This document shows positions 26,605 to 35,698 of a stretch of 64,000 nt of DNA, in pieces. Under the pieces are notes generated by a model. The model was not told the DNA's origin, searched no databases, and saw only the letters and a program-made list of their open reading frames with translations. Each line of letters starts with the position of its first letter. Within the stretch, counting starts at the first letter, position 1. The DNA is taken from positions 1 to 64,000 of the forward strand of contig JAJSAL010000057.1 of the NCBI GenBank assembly GCA_024274705.1, in the 5' to 3' direction. Source of the stretch: Spirochaetota bacterium (GTDB lineage: Bacteria; Spirochaetota; Spirochaetia; SPDA01; JAJSAL01). Position numbers and translations under genes: made by a program.

Positions 26605-27968
26605 AAAATACTTTCGACGACTTAACGCCGAAAGAGATCGTGCAGGAACTCGACCGGTATATTATCGGCCAGGAAAAGGCGAAAAAGGCGGTAGCCATCG
26701 CGTTGAGGAACCGTATGAGGCGGAGGAAACTGCCGGACGAACTCCGGGAAGAGGTAGCTCCTAAGAATATCATCATGATAGGGCCTACAGGAGTAGGAAA
26801 AACCGAAATAGCCCGCAGGCTGTCCAAGCTCTGCGATGCTCCTTTTATCAAGGTGGAAGCAACAAAGTACACCGAAGTCGGATATGTCGGAAGGGATGTG
26901 GAGTCCATGGTCCGGGACCTTATGTCTGTCTCCATGTCCATGGTCAAACAGGAACTGCAGGAAGAAGTAAAAGAAGAAGCAGAGCGAAGGGCTGAAGAAG
27001 TTCTTCTGGATCTCCTTTTACCTGGTTCGGAAAAGGTAAAGGAAGTCCAGCCGGGCTCCGGAACTGCAGGATTCATACAGTCGGATTCACAGAAAAGCAC
27101 GAGAGAGAAATTCCGGGAAAAACTTCGTCATGGTGACTTCGATGATAAAAAGGTTGAAATACAGACTTCAAAAAGTTCCATGCCTTCAATTGAGATCTTC
27201 TCGGGCACCAGTTTCGAGGAAATGGACCTTAACCTGGGGAATATTACCAACCTTTTAGGCGGAAGGAAGAAAAAAAAGCTCGTTTCCATTCGCCATGCCC
27301 GGGAAATTATCCAGTCACAGGAGTTGGACAAGCTGGTGGATACCGAACGGGTGGCGGAACTTTCCCGGGAACGGGTAGAAGAGATGGGTATAATCTTCAT
27401 CGATGAGATAGACAAAATCGCCGCAAAAGATACCCGTGGCGGGGCGGATGTATCCAGGGAAGGCGTACAGAGAGATATCCTTCCCATCGTGGAAGGAAGC
27501 AAAGTTCATACACGGCACGGGATGATAGATACTTCTCATATACTGTTTATCGCAGCCGGAGCGTTTCACATAAGCAAACCTTCGGACCTTATTCCGGAGC
27601 TTCAGGGCCGTTTCCCTTTAAGGGTGGAATTGAATGAACTTTCCAAGGAAGATTTCGTTATGATTCTTACTCAGCCCCGGAATGCCCTGCTGAAGCAGTA
27701 CCGGGAGCTTTTGAAAACCGAGGGAGTTACCATCGAGTTCCAGGAGAGGGCAATAGAGCGGCTCGCGGAACTCGCCGCAGAGATTAACTCCAGGGCGGAA
27801 AATATCGGTGCACGGCGGCTGCATACAATCATGGAGCTTCTCCTGGAAGATATTTCCTACAATGCACCGGACCTGGACGGCCAGACTATTTCCATTACCC
27901 AGGAGTATGTGGAGGAGCGGCTCCAGGACATAGTAGAGGACCAGGATTTGAGCAGATACATCCTGTAA
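26601..27968 (+). CDS. hslU: HslU ATPase subunit
   Basis: HslU is the AAA+ unfoldase that feeds HslV. The 455-residue protein has Walker A GPTGVGKT at 61-68, the [19 protein letters not shown] segment before it, the I-domain (about 110-220), Walker [12 protein letters not shown], and the conserved C-terminal tail ([10 protein letters not shown]) that inserts into HslV. The start overlaps hslV by 4 nt. It ends the housekeeping part; flgB follows after 70 nt. Confidence 0.96.
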   Translation: MKNTFDDLTPKEIVQELDRYIIGQEKAKKAVAIALRNRMRRRKLPDELREEVAPKNIIMIGPTGVGKTEIARRLSKLCDAPFIKVEATKYTEVGYVGRDVESMVRDLMSVSMSMVKQELQEEVKEEAERRAEEVLLDLLLPGSEKVKEVQPGSGTAGFIQSDSQKSTREKFREKLRHGDFDDKKVEIQTSKSSMPSIEIFSGTSFEEMDLNLGNITNLLGGRKKKKLVSIRHAREIIQSQELDKLVDTERVAELSRERVEEMGIIFIDEIDKIAAKDTRGGADVSREGVQRDILPIVEGSKVHTRHGMIDTSHILFIAAGAFHISKPSDLIPELQGRFPLRVELNELSKEDFVMILTQPRNALLKQYRELLKTEGVTIEFQERAIERLAELAAEINSRAENIGARRLHTIMELLLEDISYNAPDLDGQTISITQEYVEERLQDIVEDQDLSRYIL

Positions 27969-27992
27969 GGTAGGGAAAGATAATGACCGATA
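27966..27992 (+). promoter_or_regulatory. possible sigma-28-like promoter before flgB
   Basis: TAAG at 27966-27969 followed by ACCGATAC at 27986-27993 resembles the flagellar sigma consensus (TAAA, 15 nt, GCCGATAA) with two mismatches in the -10 and one extra spacer base. It lies in the only gap (27969-28038) between hslU and flgB. The match is weak. Confidence 0.25.
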
Positions 27993-28038
27993 CTAGGATT
28001 GATGTACTATCCTGGCAGACTTAGGGAGAGTGAAACAA

Positions 28039-28455
28039 ATGTTTTTAAATAACAGTTTCGGAAAGACCGTTGACATGCTTCACCGGGGGATGGATGTTGC
28101 CATGCTTCGGAGGAGTGTCATTGCCAATAACATAGCAAATTCGGACACGCCGAATTTTAAGCGGACAGTGGTTAATTTCGAAGCTGAACTGAAACGGGCG
28201 ATTGAAAGTCAGCGGAAGACAACCATTCCGGCGAAGATGACAGATCCAAGGCATATACCCTTCAACCGCCCGATCGATTACCGAACGGTAAAACCGAGAA
28301 GGGTGCTGGATTACTTAAGTTCTTCCAAAAACAACGGCAACAACGTGGATTTGGAAGAAGAAACCATGCTGGCACTCCATAACCAGCTGAGCTACCAGAT
28401 TATGACCCAGGCTGTACAGAATCAGTTTACCCAGGTCAACATGGTGCTCCGGTAA
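28039..28455 (+). CDS. flgB: flagellar proximal rod protein FlgB
   Basis: FlgB is a rod component of the periplasmic flagellum. The 138-residue protein has the flagellar rod N-terminal motif (RRSVIANNIANSDTPNFKR) and the C-terminal helix (LHNQLSYQIMTQAVQNQFTQVNMVLR). ATG 28039 is preceded by GGGAGA; a GTG nine nt upstream overlaps that site. It is the first gene of the flagellar operon. Confidence 0.95.
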   Translation: MFLNNSFGKTVDMLHRGMDVAMLRRSVIANNIANSDTPNFKRTVVNFEAELKRAIESQRKTTIPAKMTDPRHIPFNRPIDYRTVKPRRVLDYLSSSKNNGNNVDLEEETMLALHNQLSYQIMTQAVQNQFTQVNMVLR

Positions 28456-28465
28456 GGAGGAATAA

Positions 28466-28924
28466 ATGGGATTATACAGCTCCATTAACATAGCTTCATC
28501 AGGGCTCACCGCCCAGAGAACCCGCCTGGACGTTATTGCCGATAATATTGCCAATGCAGGTACTACCAGGACCGCTGAAGGTGGGCCCTTCAGGAGGAGC
28601 AGGGTGGTGTTCCGTCCCAGGGTATCACAGCCCTACTGGCGAAGCCCCTTTTTACCTTCTGCACTGGATAACGGGATCGGCAAAGGGGTGCGGATTACAG
28701 AAATTGCAAAGGACATGGATGAGCAGCCGAGACTCGTATACGATCCGACCCACCCGGACGCAATCAAAACAGGCCCGCGGAAAGGATACGTGGAATATCC
28801 CAACGTGAATGTGGTCAATGAAATGGTGGATATGATTGCCGCATCCAGATCATACGAAGCGAATATTGCAGTGATAAACGGTTCCAAATCGATGTTTATG
28901 AAAGCTCTTGAGATTGGGAGGTAA
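28466..28924 (+). CDS. flgC: flagellar proximal rod protein FlgC
   Basis: This 152-residue rod protein has the N-terminal ASGLTAQRTRLDVIADNIANAGTTR block, a central VTEIAKD-like segment and the YPNVNVVNEMVDMIAASRSYEANI motif shared by rod/hook proteins. It follows flgB by 10 nt with an AAGGAGG site. Order flgB-flgC-fliE is standard. Confidence 0.95.
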   Translation: MGLYSSINIASSGLTAQRTRLDVIADNIANAGTTRTAEGGPFRRSRVVFRPRVSQPYWRSPFLPSALDNGIGKGVRITEIAKDMDEQPRLVYDPTHPDAIKTGPRKGYVEYPNVNVVNEMVDMIAASRSYEANIAVINGSKSMFMKALEIGR

Positions 28925-28933
28925 CGGTAAGAT

Positions 28934-29266
28934 ATGAATATACTGAACGCTGCGCAGGTTTCCGGCGATATCGTATCCATGAAACGTACATATCCACGCC
29001 ATTTAGGCGCTGACGGGAGAATACCTGTCCAGGAAAGGGAGAGTGGAACCGGTTTCGGAACACTGCTGAAAAAAAGCCTGATGGATGCGAACGCCCTGGT
29101 TCAGGACAGTGCGAGTCTGAATCAGCAGATGCTGATGGATCCGGAGAGTGTTGATGTTCATGATGTGACTATTGCCATGGCAAAGGCGAACACTGCGATT
29201 TCTTTGACAAAAGCAGTGATGGATCATGCGCTGAAGGCGTACCGGGAAATTATCAGTATACGCTAA
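28934..29266 (+). CDS. fliE: flagellar hook-basal body protein FliE
   Basis: FliE joins the MS ring to the rod. The 110-residue protein ends with the conserved segment VDVHDVTIAMAKANTAISLTKAV followed by the YREI-type tail. The N-terminal half is poorly conserved, as usual. It follows flgC by 9 nt; an 81-nt gap then leads to fliF. Confidence 0.92.
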   Translation: MNILNAAQVSGDIVSMKRTYPRHLGADGRIPVQERESGTGFGTLLKKSLMDANALVQDSASLNQQMLMDPESVDVHDVTIAMAKANTAISLTKAVMDHALKAYREIISIR

Positions 29267-29347
29267 GCGGTAGGAAAGGACGTAGGGAGTTTATGACGGT
29301 AGATTCATCATAGGATATCAATAACTCATTTCATTCGGGAGGGGGAA

Positions 29348-31057
29348 ATGAACGAATGGCTCAAAAAGTTTCTTAGTCAGTTTAAGGAACTCTGGATAAA
29401 ATGGTCGACAGTGCAGAAGGTAATCCTTTTTGTAGTAGTCGGCGGTGCGATTTTTGCAATAATTCTACTTGCTTCATTTAACGCATCACCGGGTATGGTT
29501 CCGCTGATATCCTCGAGAATCACGGATGAGGACCTTCTCAACCGGATTTCGATGCGAATCGATGAAGAAAATGTTGATCACACCATAACCGCAGACGGCA
29601 GAATTCTCGTCGGGGATAAGAAAACGGCTCAGCGAATGGTAGCAATCCTCGTAAGAGAAGATCTCATGCCGCCGGAGACATCCCCCTGGGAAATTTTCAA
29701 GATGGACAGGTGGACACTTACCGACTTCGAGCGGAACGTCAACTTACGGGAAGCAATTCGGCAGAGCGTCGAGCAGCACATCGAAGCGTTAGAGGAGGTC
29801 GATGTTGCAAAGGTAAGTCTGGTTCTGCCTGAAAATGAACTGTTTGCTGAAGATCAGAATCCTGTTACTGCGTCTATTATCATCACACCACGGCCGGGAT
29901 CGGATATCGCCACGAACAAGAGGAAGATCGAAGGGATCGTGAAACTGATCAAGTATGCAGTTGAAGGTCTCCAGGATGAAAACATCGTTATCACCGACCA
30001 CCAGGGAAATCAGCTGAATGATTTTGAAGGACTTATCGATGTAGACCGTCTGGAATTGGCACAACGGGAGATGAAGACGAAGAGGGACCTGGAAAGGCAG
30101 TATATGAACGGGATACTGGGTGAATTGAAGGCAATTTATGGAAACGACCGGATAAGAATCATCAATGTTGACATCACCCTCAACATGGGAAAGAAAACCG
30201 TTGAGACGGAAGAACATTTTCCCATTACCATGAAGGCTGACAATCCCCGTACACCTTTTGATGAAACGGAGGTGATAGAATCGATAACTATCTCTGAACA
30301 TCTTGTTGACGAAGAGTTTAAAGGCACCGGGTTCAACCCTGAGGGCCCTCCAGGCCAGGAAGGGCAGACCCCGCCGGCGTACAAAGATCTGGAGGGACTG
30401 GTGGGCAACTATTCCAACCAGCAGACAACCCGTAACGACGTAGTGAACACCCGGAACACCTATGAGGAGAAAAGTCCCTGGGAAATCGAGAGGATAACTA
30501 TCGCCGTTGCTATCGATGGGATGTGGACATGGGTGTACGATGAAGAGGGTAATGTACAGTTCAACCCTGATGGGAGTATTCAGAGGGAATACACTCCGGT
30601 TACGGATGAGGAACTGAGCAAAGCCCAAACTCTGGTAGAGCACGCAATCGGGTATGATCGCGACCGTGGGGACAGTGTAAGTGTTGTGCACCTCCAGTTT
30701 GACCGGACCGCCCAGTTCAATGGGGAGGATGAGCGTTTCCGTACGAAAGACCGGATAAGACGGACGGTTCTCTATTCGATCCTCAGCCTCGCAGCTCTCA
30801 TGGTGGTGTTCATCGTGTTCCGGTTTGCCTCCCGGGAAGTAGAGCGTCGGAGAAAACTGAGGGAGGAAGAGCTCTCACGGCAGCATCAGGCAATGCGTGA
30901 GGCTGCTCTGCGCAGCGCAGAGGAAGAGGGCGTTGAAGTACAGATGTCCGTGGAAGAACGGGCACGCATGGAGATGCAGGAAAATGCGATTAATATGGCC
31001 AGAGAGCATCCCGAGGATGTAGCTCAGCTGATACGTACCTGGCTCGTGGAGGAGTAG
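29348..31057 (+). CDS. fliF: flagellar MS-ring protein FliF
   Basis: FliF builds the MS ring in the inner membrane, the base of the motor. The 569-residue protein has two membrane segments (about 24-46 and about 475-495), ring-building motifs between them (PWEIFKMDRWTLTDFERNVN; EEVDVAKVSLVLPE) and a C-terminal cytoplasmic tail that binds FliG. A GGGAGGGGG site lies before the ATG. Gene order fliE-fliF-fliG is standard. Confidence 0.96.
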   Translation: MNEWLKKFLSQFKELWIKWSTVQKVILFVVVGGAIFAIILLASFNASPGMVPLISSRITDEDLLNRISMRIDEENVDHTITADGRILVGDKKTAQRMVAILVREDLMPPETSPWEIFKMDRWTLTDFERNVNLREAIRQSVEQHIEALEEVDVAKVSLVLPENELFAEDQNPVTASIIITPRPGSDIATNKRKIEGIVKLIKYAVEGLQDENIVITDHQGNQLNDFEGLIDVDRLELAQREMKTKRDLERQYMNGILGELKAIYGNDRIRIINVDITLNMGKKTVETEEHFPITMKADNPRTPFDETEVIESITISEHLVDEEFKGTGFNPEGPPGQEGQTPPAYKDLEGLVGNYSNQQTTRNDVVNTRNTYEEKSPWEIERITIAVAIDGMWTWVYDEEGNVQFNPDGSIQREYTPVTDEELSKAQTLVEHAIGYDRDRGDSVSVVHLQFDRTAQFNGEDERFRTKDRIRRTVLYSILSLAALMVVFIVFRFASREVERRRKLREEELSRQHQAMREAALRSAEEEGVEVQMSVEERARMEMQENAINMAREHPEDVAQLIRTWLVEE

Positions 31058-31060
31058 GAT

Positions 31061-32119
31061 ATGGCTAAAGCGCCTGCCAGTGAAACCGCTACGGTTGGTG
31101 GAAAAAAGATGGGGTCGAAAAAACAACTCTCCGGGAGACAGAAGGCGGCAATTTTTCTCGTTACCCTGGGCTCCGAAATCTCGTCGGAGATCTTCAAACA
31201 CTTAAGGGAGGATGAGATAGAAGCTCTCACCTTCGAAATCGCCCGCCTCGATTCCGTAGAGGCTCATGACAGGGATGCTGTGCTGTTGGAATTCCAGGAG
31301 CTCATGATGGCCCAGGACTTCATAACCACCGGGGGCATCGATTATGCACGGGAACTCCTGGAAAAGTCACTGGGTTCCCAGAAAGCCGTTGATATTATCA
31401 ACAGGCTTACCAGCTCCCTGCAGGTACGTCCTTTTGATTTTATCCGGAGAACCGACCCTACTCACCTGCTCAACTTTATCCAGCAGGAGCATCCCCAGAC
31501 TATCGCCTTGATCCTTGCGTATCTCGAACCCGGGAAAGCTTCTGTTATTCTTTCCAGCCTGCCCCATGAGATACAGTCTAATATCGCAAAGCGTATCGCT
31601 ACCATGGACCGGACATCACCGGAGGTCCTGCGGGAAGTAGAGCGGGTACTGGAGAAAAAGCTATCTACTCTTTCCTCGGAAGATTATACTGCCGCAGGCG
31701 GTGTAGAGAGTATTGTGGATATCCTGAACCTGGTTGACCGGTCTACGGAAAAAGTAATTATCGAATCGCTGGAGGAGGAAGATCCGGAACTGGCAGAAGA
31801 GATCAAAAAGCGGATGTTCGTATTCGAGGATATTGTTCTCCTGGACGACCGGGCGATCCAGAAGGTGCTTCGGGAGGTGGATACTGCAGAACTTGCGAAA
31901 GCTCTCAAGGCAGTGGATTCGGAAGTACAGGACAAGATCTACCGGAATATGTCCAAGCGTGCAGCAACACTGCTGAAGGAAGATATGGAATATATGGGTC
32001 CTGTACGGCTTAAGGATGTAGAAGAAGCCCAGCAGAAGATCGTATCAATTATCAGGAAGCTGGAAGAACAGGGAGAAATCGTTGTAGCCCGTTCCGGTGA
32101 AGACGAAATGATTGTATAG
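31061..32119 (+). CDS. fliG: flagellar motor switch protein FliG
   Basis: FliG couples the stator to rotor rotation. The 352-residue protein has the three usual armadillo-like domains, with FIQQEHPQTIALILAYL in the middle domain and MFVFEDIVLLDDRAIQKVLREVD in the torque domain, including its charged helix. It starts 3 nt after fliF. Spirochaetes often carry a second FliG; only one is visible here. Confidence 0.96.
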   Translation: MAKAPASETATVGGKKMGSKKQLSGRQKAAIFLVTLGSEISSEIFKHLREDEIEALTFEIARLDSVEAHDRDAVLLEFQELMMAQDFITTGGIDYARELLEKSLGSQKAVDIINRLTSSLQVRPFDFIRRTDPTHLLNFIQQEHPQTIALILAYLEPGKASVILSSLPHEIQSNIAKRIATMDRTSPEVLREVERVLEKKLSTLSSEDYTAAGGVESIVDILNLVDRSTEKVIIESLEEEDPELAEEIKKRMFVFEDIVLLDDRAIQKVLREVDTAELAKALKAVDSEVQDKIYRNMSKRAATLLKEDMEYMGPVRLKDVEEAQQKIVSIIRKLEEQGEIVVARSGEDEMIV

Positions 32120-32129
32120 GAGGGGTTTT

Positions 32130-33044
32130 GTGGCGTCAAAGAATGTTTTCAGGCCTATAGAAATTACCAATGTGGCTAAGACGGTATACATAGAACCACC
32201 GATTTCTAAAGTCGAAGAGATAGAAGAAGTAGAAACAGTAGAAGAATACTCAGGGCCCACAGCGGACGATCTGCGTAGAGAAGCACAAGCCTTCAAGGAA
32301 AACTGGGAACAGGAAAAAGCCGCGATGATTGCCAGAGCAAAGGAAGAGGCGGATAGGATTATCAAGGAGGCTGAAGAGGCCGGTTTCGAAGAGTTAAAAG
32401 AGAAAAAGAACGAAGCACAGAAAATCAGACAGGAAGCGGAAGATGAAGTGGAAATAGCGCTTCGGGAAGCGAGGGAGAAGGCTGAACGGATCATCGGAGA
32501 CGCAGAGCAGAGAATAGAAGGTCTGGAATCCGAGGCGTATGATAAGGGTTTCGCCAAGGGGAGTGAAGAAGGGTATATCGCAGGCAATGCAGAAGTAGAG
32601 CGTCTCATTGCACAGCTCCACTCCATCATCAATGGTGCTATCGCAAAGAGGAACGACATCCTGGAGGAGTCGGAAACCCAGGTGATCAATCTGGTACTCC
32701 TTATCGCTTCGAAGGTTATAAAAGTCATATCCGAAAATCAGAAGAACGTGGTGATCAATAACGTTATCCAGGCGCTCCGGAAACTGAAAAGCCGTGGAGA
32801 CGTGGTTATCCGGGTAAACTTAGAAGATGTAAAACTGACTTCCGATCATGTAAAAGATTTCATGCGCATGGTGGAAAATGTCAACTCGATAACCGTGGTG
32901 GAGGATTCCACCGTGGATAGAGGCGGGTGCCTTATCGAAACCGATTTCGGCGAAATCGATGCCCGTATTTCTTCGCAATTCAGGGAAATAGAAGAGAAGA
33001 TCATGGAGTTGGGCCCGATAAAAGTGAAACAGGAAAAGCAGTAA
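32130..33044 (+). CDS. fliH: flagellar export ATPase regulator FliH
   Basis: FliH dimerises and holds the export ATPase FliI near the gate. The 304-residue protein has a long charged coiled coil (about 55-150) and the C-terminal FliH/HrpE-like domain (about 190-300) with VVIRVNLEDV and GGCLIETDFGEIDARI. The GTG at 32130 follows an AGGAGGGG site that overlaps the fliG stop; a TTG at 32112 lies inside fliG. Confidence 0.9.
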   Translation: MASKNVFRPIEITNVAKTVYIEPPISKVEEIEEVETVEEYSGPTADDLRREAQAFKENWEQEKAAMIARAKEEADRIIKEAEEAGFEELKEKKNEAQKIRQEAEDEVEIALREAREKAERIIGDAEQRIEGLESEAYDKGFAKGSEEGYIAGNAEVERLIAQLHSIINGAIAKRNDILEESETQVINLVLLIASKVIKVISENQKNVVINNVIQALRKLKSRGDVVIRVNLEDVKLTSDHVKDFMRMVENVNSITVVEDSTVDRGGCLIETDFGEIDARISSQFREIEEKIMELGPIKVKQEKQ

Positions 33045-33066
33045 CAATCGTTCTTTGGGAGGGGGC

Positions 33067-34413
33067 GTGGAACTATTCGAAAAATACACAACCGTACTTG
33101 AGGGGTTCGATCCTGTCAAATATACCGGTGTCATACAGAAGGTTCAGGGTCTGCTCCTGGAAAGTAATGGTCCACAGGTAGTAGTGGGAGAATTATGCCA
33201 GATCGTGGTGCCCAAGGGACGTGGTGTTGTCTGGGCGGAAGTGGTGGGCCTGGAAGGCACTACCGTTCAACTCATGACGTATGAGAGCATGGAAGGGGTA
33301 GAAGTGGGGTGTGTTGTCATAGCCGTGGGAGAAACCCTTACTATTCCGGTTTCTGAGAAACTTCTCGGCCGTGTCCTGGGCAGCATGGGGCGGCCGATAG
33401 ACGGGAAAGGGAGCCTCGGATCCGAAGAGAGGTATTCGGTGTATAACGATCCGCCGGACGTACTTACCCGCCAGAGGATAACGAAGCGGATTGTAACGGG
33501 TGTACGCTCAATCGACGGCCTCAATACGGTAGGGAAAGGGCAAAGGATCGGCATCTTTTCCGGAAGCGGTGTGGGAAAATCAACTCTTCTCGGCATGATA
33601 GCACGAAACACGGAAGCGGATATCAATGTGATTGCTCTCATCGGAGAGCGGGGCAGAGAGGTTCGGGAATTTATAGAGAATGATCTTGGCGAAGAAGGTC
33701 TTAAGCGGTCTGTGATCGTCGTTTCTTCTTCCAATGCTCCTCCCCTTTCAAGGATACGCGGTGCGTTTGCTGCAACAACCATTGCAGAGTACTTTCGTGA
33801 CCAGGGAAGGGATGTAATGCTTCTGTTCGATAGTGTTACCCGTTTCGCCCGGGCTCAGAGGGAGATCGGGCTGGCAATTGGCGAACCCCCGGCGACCCGG
33901 GGATTTACCCCCTCCGTATTTTCTACCCTTCCGAAACTGTTGGAGCGTTGCGGGACTTCCGAATACGGTACGATAACAGGGTTTTACACGATTCTTGTGG
34001 ATGGGGATGATATGGATGAACCTGTGTCGGACAATGTGAGGGGAATCTTAGACGGGCACCTGGTTCTCTCAAGAAAGCTGGCATCTCAATACCATTATCC
34101 TGCAATAGATGTGTTAAACAGTATTTCCAGGCTGGCGATAAAGGTTTGTGGGAAACATATCAGGGATGCCGCCGGGTACCTGCGAAAACTCATGGCTGTG
34201 TACAGCGAAGCTGAGGACTTAATCAATGTCGGTGCCTATGTGAAAGGGACGAATCCGGATATTGATGAGGCTATAGATAAAATGGCTGTCATAAAAGCGT
34301 TTCTGATTCAGGGAGTCGAGGAAAAAGCGGCTATTGAAGATACCCTTTCAGCCATGGGAGAAATAGCGGAAATAGATATCCCGGAAGAGGAAAAAACCGG
34401 TGAGAAGGTTTAG
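33067..34413 (+). CDS. fliI: flagellum-specific ATP synthase FliI
   Basis: FliI is the F1-like ATPase of flagellar type III export. The 448-residue protein has Walker A GSGVGKS at 166-172, an LIGERGREVREF segment, Walker B VMLLFDSVTRFA, and the PSVFSTLPKLLERCG loop. The GTG at 33067 is used because the GGGAGGGGG site lies just before it; a TTG at 33055 would overlap it. The end overlaps fliJ by 14 nt. Confidence 0.96.
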   Translation: MELFEKYTTVLEGFDPVKYTGVIQKVQGLLLESNGPQVVVGELCQIVVPKGRGVVWAEVVGLEGTTVQLMTYESMEGVEVGCVVIAVGETLTIPVSEKLLGRVLGSMGRPIDGKGSLGSEERYSVYNDPPDVLTRQRITKRIVTGVRSIDGLNTVGKGQRIGIFSGSGVGKSTLLGMIARNTEADINVIALIGERGREVREFIENDLGEEGLKRSVIVVSSSNAPPLSRIRGAFAATTIAEYFRDQGRDVMLLFDSVTRFARAQREIGLAIGEPPATRGFTPSVFSTLPKLLERCGTSEYGTITGFYTILVDGDDMDEPVSDNVRGILDGHLVLSRKLASQYHYPAIDVLNSISRLAIKVCGKHIRDAAGYLRKLMAVYSEAEDLINVGAYVKGTNPDIDEAIDKMAVIKAFLIQGVEEKAAIEDTLSAMGEIAEIDIPEEEKTGEKV

Positions 34414-34831
34414 GTTCCGCCTCGAAAAACTGCTGGAGATACGGAAGTACCGGGAAAGAGAATGGGAATTGAAACTCGCACACATAACGGGTGTCTGCCT
34501 GAAGATGGAATGGGAAATCAAAGATCTCATTTCAGAAAAAAAACGAATCTTCGGGCCAGAGGATGCACATACCGGCTGTGACATTGAGTACCTGAAAGTA
34601 CGTGAACTGTATATACGGAGACTGGAACAGAATGCCGGGAAACTGGCTCAAGAGCTGATGGAAAAAGAGGCGGAACGGGAGAGGATCCGGTTAGAATACA
34701 AGGAAGTGTCAAAAAAACGAAAAATACTGGAAAAGTTGAAGGAAAGAAGGGAAAAGGAAGACAAGAAAAAACAGTATGATAAGGAAATAAAGACCGTCGA
34801 TGATATCAATATATCGAATTACACGCGGTAA
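34400..34831 (+). CDS. fliJ: flagellar export chaperone FliJ
   Basis: FliJ is a small helical coiled-coil protein that links FliI to FlhA. The 143-residue protein starts with RRFRFRLEKLLEIRKYRE, the typical FliJ beginning, and is charged and helical throughout. The GTG start lies inside fliI (14-nt overlap). Identification rests on that N-terminal pattern and position. Confidence 0.88.
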   Translation: MRRFRFRLEKLLEIRKYREREWELKLAHITGVCLKMEWEIKDLISEKKRIFGPEDAHTGCDIEYLKVRELYIRRLEQNAGKLAQELMEKEAERERIRLEYKEVSKKRKILEKLKERREKEDKKKQYDKEIKTVDDINISNYTR

Positions 34832-34854
34832 TACATGTTTACAAGGGGGATACC

Positions 34855-35472
34855 ATGGCTGTTAGTCCAGGGATACGGCCGGGACCGAGGATTTTCGTCC
34901 TGTTTTTACTCATAGTAGCCCTCGTTTTTGGAGGTCTCCTCTGGTTTGATTACCTGGGGATTATAAACGCAAAAGATACGATAGCTCCTGTGCTTTCCCT
35001 GCTGCGAATTCGGACCAGGACCCCGATTGATAATGTTGAAGCTCCGGAACTTCTGGATGAACAGCGTCTGGGGAAACAGTGGGAGGCCCTTGCCTTAAGA
35101 GCCGAGGAATTGGACAGGAGGGAAGAAGCCATCCAACAGCAGGAAGGGGAAGTGCAGCAGAAACTGGAAAGTCTTAAGGAAATGGAAAAAGCTGTAGCAG
35201 AAAGAGAAAAATCATTTATCGAGAGGACGAGTCAGTACGACAATAAAAGAGCGAACCTAGAACAAAGTGCGGTATACCTGGTCGGCATGCCGCCGGCCAA
35301 TGCTGTCGAAATTTTAAGCAGGATGGAAGATCAGGACGTGATAGACCTTCTGCGAACGACAGAAGAGCTCGCTCAGGCTGCTGGAGAAGATTCCATAGTT
35401 TCTTATTGGCTCTCTCTGATGAAACCGGAGCGGGCGGCGGTTTTGCAGCGTAAAATGGTTAAACGACCTTAA
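34855..35472 (+). CDS. flbB: periplasmic flagellar collar protein FlbB
   Basis: The 205-residue protein has one membrane segment (about 13-33), a long coiled coil (about 78-130) and a C-terminal MgtE-N/MotE-like helical part (VYLVGMPPANAVEILSRMEDQDVIDLLRT). This order and the position after fliJ match FlbB of spirochaetes, known in Borrelia as a base of the periplasmic collar that helps place the stator. Assignment is by family pattern and context. Confidence 0.85.
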   Translation: MAVSPGIRPGPRIFVLFLLIVALVFGGLLWFDYLGIINAKDTIAPVLSLLRIRTRTPIDNVEAPELLDEQRLGKQWEALALRAEELDRREEAIQQQEGEVQQKLESLKEMEKAVAEREKSFIERTSQYDNKRANLEQSAVYLVGMPPANAVEILSRMEDQDVIDLLRTTEELAQAAGEDSIVSYWLSLMKPERAAVLQRKMVKRP

Positions 35473-35482
35473 GGGGGTGTAC

Positions 35483-35623
35483 GTGGAAATTGCAGTTCTC
35501 GATGGTACTGCGATCCTCGAACAGACAAAATCCGTGAAAACGGACACCGGAAACACGGAGATTTCCGATAATAACGGAAATTCATTTAGAAAGATGCTTA
35601 AGAGTGCCTCCGAAAAAGATTAA
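35483..35623 (+). pseudogene. fliK: fliK N-terminal fragment ended by an in-frame TAA
   Basis: A GTG at 35483 follows AAGGGGG by 5-6 nt and opens a 46-codon reading frame that ends with TAA at 35621-35623. The frame continues unbroken in the same phase into the fliK body, so a single in-frame stop separates the two. The fragment contains a SFRKMLKSA segment like the N-terminal region of FliK. It could be a nonsense mutation, a sequence error, or a real separate small peptide with downstream restart. Confidence 0.7.
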
Positions 35624-35698
35624 AAAAGTGAAGCTGCGAAGAAAAAGGAGGTTGTCCTGCATAAAAAAAAGGCGGTACCGGCCCTGGTTCCGACTCAG

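Noticed and set aside
29789-30691. Minus-strand open frame over fliF
   Set aside because: It is a shadow of the fliF codon pattern, with no start signal or recognisable domain.
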